DNA of 64,000 nucleotides from contig OMWB01000004.1 in the NCBI GenBank assembly GCA_900314645.1, positions 22,502 to 86,501 of the forward strand. The letters are read 5' to 3'. A model generated the notes under the pieces. It was not told the DNA's origin. It searched no databases and saw only the letters and a program-made list of their open reading frames with translations. The position numbers were made by a program, and so were the translations under genes. Source of the DNA: an uncultured Actinomycetes bacterium (GTDB taxonomy: Bacteria; Actinomycetota; Coriobacteriia; Coriobacteriales; Atopobiaceae). This document shows positions 60,651 through 64,000 of this stretch, one piece after another; positions within the stretch are counted from its first letter, which is position 1, and each line of letters starts with the position of its first letter.

Positions 60651-62408
60651 TCAGTTCTCAGAGAACGGATCCGGCCACTCGCCGCCTCCACCCAAGGCAA
60701 GGTCACGCAACAGCTCGAGCGCCTCCATGAACTCGCCTCTATGCGCCGCAGCCTCCTCGGGCGTGGCGAGACGAAGTCTCTCGGCCATCTTGGGCTGATG
60801 GGCATCGGAGCACAGGAAGGACTCGAAGGTCCGTTGGATGGTCTCCGGAAGCTCGCCTCTCGCATGGTCCCTCCAGGCAAAGCACAGAGGCATGCGACTG
60901 TCACGCAAGGTTCGCGTAGTCATCATCAAGCATGGAGGAAACGCGATGCGATGTGCCTCGCGCTCGCGCAGCGCGCCGAGCACCTCCTCAACAAGCCGCT
61001 CATCGCCAGCCGCCTCAATCACCTCGCTGAGGCTCTGCTCTCCCTCGACGTGCGCCGCCAAGACGGAATCCATACGCTCGAGCAACTGCTCGCAACCCCA
61101 AGAGGGAATGTCAATTCCCACGTCAGGAACGTCACTTGGTCCAATCTCAAGCGCCGGAAGCACAGCAGAGATGGTGTTGCGCAGCCGAGCTACGTCGAGC
61201 ACGTCGATGCGATACACGTCCCCAAGCGGAGCCAGGCGACCAGCGTTCACCTGTCCCGCTCGTGCCTCGAGCGCCAAGCCCGTCTTGTCGTCGCAGGCAA
61301 GGGGAAGCGCGCCGGTCTCGCGAGCAAGGGCCGCCAGCTGCACCTGCGCCATATCATGCGCAAGCGCCAGGTCGTGCTCGGGAAGGTCTGGAAGGGGGCG
61401 CAGGTCGAGCCGCAACGTCCGGGCGAGACGAGCACTGTCCGCCACGCGCGCGGACCCATCGGGGGCGCACAGGAGCGCATGGACATGTGTCGGCCCCAAG
61501 GCGTCGGTAGCCAAGACCGACAGGAGCATCGAGGCGAGCGAGCCGTCAAGCGCAAACGCCACATCGGAGAGGCCGAGCTTCTGCACGTGATCCCGGATGC
61601 CCAGAACCAACGCCTGCCACAGGCCGTAGCGCTCGTCATAGACCTCTTCTTGCATCTCGGCGCCTGCCTCAAGCACCGTCTCGGCACCGACGTCTGCCAC
61701 AAGCAGGTCTTCCTCATATGACGGTGAGGCCGCGGCGAGCCTTCCGTCGGGAGCCAGAACAAAGCTTCCCCCGCTGAAGACCTGCGTTCCGTACCCTCCG
61801 AGAGATCCCACGCCCACAAGCCATGAGCCAGTCTCGCGCGCATCCTGCACGTAGCGGTTCTCGCCAAGAGCCGCGCCAAGCGCCGAGGACATGTCATCGA
61901 TGGCATAGCTGTAGCTCGCTACGTACAGGATCACGTCTACGTGTTCCTCGGCATCATTCCAGCGGTCAAGATCCTCATACGAGAGCGCGAGGCCCACGGA
62001 CGTGCCGGCGACCTCAAAGCGGACGAGCTCTTCAGACAACGAGGGAGCAGACGCAGAAAACGACTGCCGCTGCCTACCCATGAGCGAGGAAAACCTGAGC
62101 GGATGGGCCATGCCCCCGTGCAGATGCATGACCTCGATCTCAGCGGCCTCCCCCATGGGGATGACCACCGGCACCAGGCAATCGCACGCGACGCGCTTTG
62201 CCAGATCGGTCAGGACCTGCACGAGATCGAACAAGAACGCGTCCTGCGAGCTGTAATCAACTGGGATAGGCCCAGTGAGCGTGCACATGCCAAACGTAAG
62301 CAGGTCGACCCCGCGCTCCCGTGCAACGACGCTGATGTCAGCCATGCGTTGCGCGGTGTGCGCGAGGTCGCCCGCCTTGGTGTCAATCTGTGATACTGCG
62401 ATACGCAC
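60651..62408 (-). CDS. NAD-synthetase-like pseudoenzyme
   Basis: A 585-residue protein with the full layout of glutamine-dependent NAD synthetase: an N-terminal nitrilase-like half (1-260) and a C-terminal NadE half. Homology is clear in GDVYRIDVLDVARLRN and REREAHRIAFPPCLMMTTRTLR. The key residues are gone: the glutaminase Glu aligns with Met41 (TFGMCTLTG), its Cys with Tyr144 (LALSYEDLDRW), and the ATP loop SGGxDS has become DGSLAS (288-293). It is unlikely to make NAD. It lies between the superoxide reductase gene and ruvC. A separate active nadE is expected elsewhere. Confidence 0.8.
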   Translation of the reverse strand: MRIAVSQIDTKAGDLAHTAQRMADISVVARERGVDLLTFGMCTLTGPIPVDYSSQDAFLFDLVQVLTDLAKRVACDCLVPVVIPMGEAAEIEVMHLHGGMAHPLRFSSLMGRQRQSFSASAPSLSEELVRFEVAGTSVGLALSYEDLDRWNDAEEHVDVILYVASYSYAIDDMSSALGAALGENRYVQDARETGSWLVGVGSLGGYGTQVFSGGSFVLAPDGRLAAASPSYEEDLLVADVGAETVLEAGAEMQEEVYDERYGLWQALVLGIRDHVQKLGLSDVAFALDGSLASMLLSVLATDALGPTHVHALLCAPDGSARVADSARLARTLRLDLRPLPDLPEHDLALAHDMAQVQLAALARETGALPLACDDKTGLALEARAGQVNAGRLAPLGDVYRIDVLDVARLRNTISAVLPALEIGPSDVPDVGIDIPSWGCEQLLERMDSVLAAHVEGEQSLSEVIEAAGDERLVEEVLGALREREAHRIAFPPCLMMTTRTLRDSRMPLCFAWRDHARGELPETIQRTFESFLCSDAHQPKMAERLRLATPEEAAAHRGEFMEALELLRDLALGGGGEWPDPFSEN

Positions 62409-62416
62409 CTAGAGGC

Positions 62417-62797
62417 CTAGATCTCGGCCTTCCAGAGGCCGTGCAGGTTGCAGTACTCGTAAACGGTGACGTTCTCGGCGCCGTCGCACGCAAACTCGGC
62501 CACGGGAGCCTCGCCCGGATGCAGCTTCTTGATCTCGATGCGGTCATCGGTCGCCAGAGCGACGAACTGGATGTAGTGGGCGTCCAGCATCGGGTGATCG
62601 ACCTCGCCGACCTTGGCGATGATCTTGCCGCCCTCGCGGGTGACGAACGGCACGTGCTTCTCGGTGGCGGCGTCGGTGGAGCCGGCAACGAGCTCGACGC
62701 AGGGCTCACCACAGCACACCGGGGTGCAGGGTCCCTCGATAACCTTCACGAACAGGTTGGCGCACTTCGTGCACTTGTAGAACTTGACCTCAGCCAT
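62417..62797 (-). CDS. Desulfoferrodoxin-type superoxide reductase
   Basis: A 126-residue two-iron superoxide reductase that turns superoxide into peroxide without making oxygen, typical of anaerobes. The N-terminal desulforedoxin-like site has Cys in YKCTKCANLF and PVCCGEP. The catalytic Fe(His)4Cys centre uses His in EKHVPFV, the pair in DHPMLDAHY, and Cys/His in YCNLHGLW. A Lys of the usual EKHVP loop is kept. It lies 8 bp upstream of the NadE-like gene on the same strand. Confidence 0.94.
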   Translation of the reverse strand: MAEVKFYKCTKCANLFVKVIEGPCTPVCCGEPCVELVAGSTDAATEKHVPFVTREGGKIIAKVGEVDHPMLDAHYIQFVALATDDRIEIKKLHPGEAPVAEFACDGAENVTVYEYCNLHGLWKAEI

Positions 62798-62857
62798 TGA
62801 TGGCTCCTCTCCTGGAATGCCTATCGGTACTCTCCATGGTAGCAGACCACGGAGGCT

Positions 62858-64000
62858 CTACACGAACTGGATGTGGCCCTCCTCGCCCACCAAATCGCGA
62901 ACTTCGGCAGCAAGCACCATGTTGTGTCCGTCGACACGCGTGGGCAGCTCCATGCGCATGGTCTCACCATTCGCGTTGGACACCATCAGCTCCACATGGT
63001 CGAGTCCCACGTAGCGCTTGAGGATGGAGTTCAGCTGCTCCATGCGGTCATATGACAGCATGCGTGGGGTCATGAACACCTCCATGACCCGCGGCTTGTT
63101 GGTCTTCTCGTTAAGCTCCATCGGCACCACCGACGTGCAGATGAGCTGGTTGCCGCGGTCACCGCGCTCGAGCTTGCCCACCACGTGCACGAAGATGTCG
63201 CCCGACGACTCACCCGTCTCGGGATCCACCTCACCCGAGAGTGCCGCCGCGCACTCCTTGTACGTCTTGGGGAAGATGACGAGCGAGATCTCGCCCTCCA
63301 TGTCCTCGAGCGTCACGACGGCCATGGAGTCACCGTTCTTGGTGGTCTTCTTGGACACAGCGGTGACCATGCCCGCAAGGCGAATGGGCCTGTCTTCGGG
63401 CACCTTGTAGCGCGTGATCATGGTTCCTGTCGCGGGATTCATGACCTCGTCGGATTCCTCTATCTGCGCGATCGTGTAGTCGCGCTCCTTGGAGAGTGCG
63501 TACTCGTACGGACGCAGCGGGTGGTCTGAGACGTAGATGCCCAGCACCTCATGCTCTTGGGAGAGCTTCATGGAACGGTCCCACTCCACTCCATCTGGCT
63601 CGGGGATGTCGTCTTCAAATCCCGAGCCCTCGATGTCGGCAAACATGTCAAAGAGCGAGAACTGTCCCGCCGCGCGGTCCTTCTGCCGCTTGGCATAGGT
63701 GTCGATGATGTTCTCGGGATTGCCCTTGTCCACGAACGACAGCAGCTGGCGCCGCGGGTAGCCCGTAGCGTCAAACGCGCCGCTCTTGATGAGTGCCTCA
63801 ACCACACGGCGGTTTGCCGAGTTGGTGTCAACGCGCTCGACAAAGTCGTGCAGGTTCTTGAACGGTCCGCCCTTCGCGCGCTCAGCCATGATGGCCTCGC
63901 CCACGCCCTCGCCCACGCCGCGGATGCCGGCAAAGCCAAAGCGGATGCCTTCTGCCGTTGCCGTGAAGTCCTTACCGGACTCGTTGATGTCGGGCGGCAG
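62858..64000 (-). CDS. dnaE: DNA polymerase III alpha subunit, C-terminal part
   Basis: The last 380 residues of the replicative polymerase; the frame stays open to the right edge, so the start lies outside. LPPDINESGKDF and IRFGFAGIRGVGEG begin the visible part, followed by the helix-hairpin-helix region (FVERVDTNSANRRVVEALIKSGAFD), the beta-clamp/linker area with QFSLFDMF, and the OB domain around LAGMVTAVSKKTTKNGDSMAVVTLED. The C-terminus is complete and ordinary. Confidence 0.95.
   Translation of the reverse strand: MPPDINESGKDFTATAEGIRFGFAGIRGVGEGVGEAIMAERAKGGPFKNLHDFVERVDTNSANRRVVEALIKSGAFDATGYPRRQLLSFVDKGNPENIIDTYAKRQKDRAAGQFSLFDMFADIEGSGFEDDIPEPDGVEWDRSMKLSQEHEVLGIYVSDHPLRPYEYALSKERDYTIAQIEESDEVMNPATGTMITRYKVPEDRPIRLAGMVTAVSKKTTKNGDSMAVVTLEDMEGEISLVIFPKTYKECAAALSGEVDPETGESSGDIFVHVVGKLERGDRGNQLICTSVVPMELNEKTNKPRVMEVFMTPRMLSYDRMEQLNSILKRYVGLDHVELMVSNANGETMRMELPTRVDGHNMVLAAEVRDLVGEEGHIQFV

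Overview
The window is a high-GC, densely coded bacterial chromosome segment. Several things point to an anaerobic actinobacterium of the Coriobacteriia (Olsenella/Atopobium-like): many GTG starts and GGAGG-type ribosome binding sites, anaerobic cobalamin synthesis, a desulfoferrodoxin-type superoxide reductase, a DUF4012 protein, and an actinobacterial-type SOS box before ruvCAB. The taxon is inferred from gene content, not proven. I found no rRNA, tRNA, CRISPR array, insertion sequence or prophage. No gap between genes exceeds 300 bases.

Region by region. 1-5.8 kb: the end of an alpha/beta hydrolase, an exported cyclophilin, and a MarR-controlled asymmetric heterodimeric ABC exporter. 6-25.5 kb: a cobalamin island of two converging operons. 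The plus-strand operon (Cys-rich small protein, cobU, cobS, a second CobU-like protein, a surface protein) meets an 18-gene minus-strand operon. That operon starts with a cobalamin riboswitch and encodes a secreted CbiK cobaltochelatase, a small lipoprotein, a BtuFCD-like transporter, then cbiD, F, G, H, J, E, A, B, cobD, cbiP, cbiC, cobT and cobC. cbiL and cbiT are not in the window. 25.5-32 kb: a galactose/alpha-galactoside operon (galT, galK, alpha-galactosidase, GPH sugar transporter) and a TetR regulator divergent from an unknown glycosyltransferase-like gene, with two tandem operators between them. 33.6-38.6 kb: a broken glycerophosphodiesterase, then serC-serA-DUF1015 for serine synthesis, and a HAD phosphatase. 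38.6-45.2 kb: a methyltransferase, then hypB, a 1000-residue Fe-S flavoprotein, an M18 aminopeptidase and hypA. 45.2-50.6 kb: a SIMPL lipoprotein, a zinc/cadmium P-type ATPase with a very His/Cys-rich head and its SmtB-like repressor, and an SPFH protein with a small ribbon-helix-helix protein. 50.6-58.2 kb: a membrane-anchored TPR-like protein, a HAD phosphatase, an M20 dipeptidase, a cold-shock protein, a DUF4012 protein and a small hypothetical gene. 58.2-64 kb: ruvCAB, an NAD-synthetase-like protein whose catalytic motifs are lost, a superoxide reductase, and the 3' part of dnaE.

The most unusual signal is a family of three very long, perfect hairpins (arms of 54, 42 and 44 bp) in gaps at 519-630, 39454-39545 and 46046-46140. 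Their arms differ in sequence but share a grammar: GCG, then GTTGAC, 17-18 variable bases, then GTCAAC, mirrored exactly on the other arm. The other strong candidates are the degenerate NAD-synthetase paralogue at 60651-62408 and the riboswitch-controlled, secreted cobaltochelatase.
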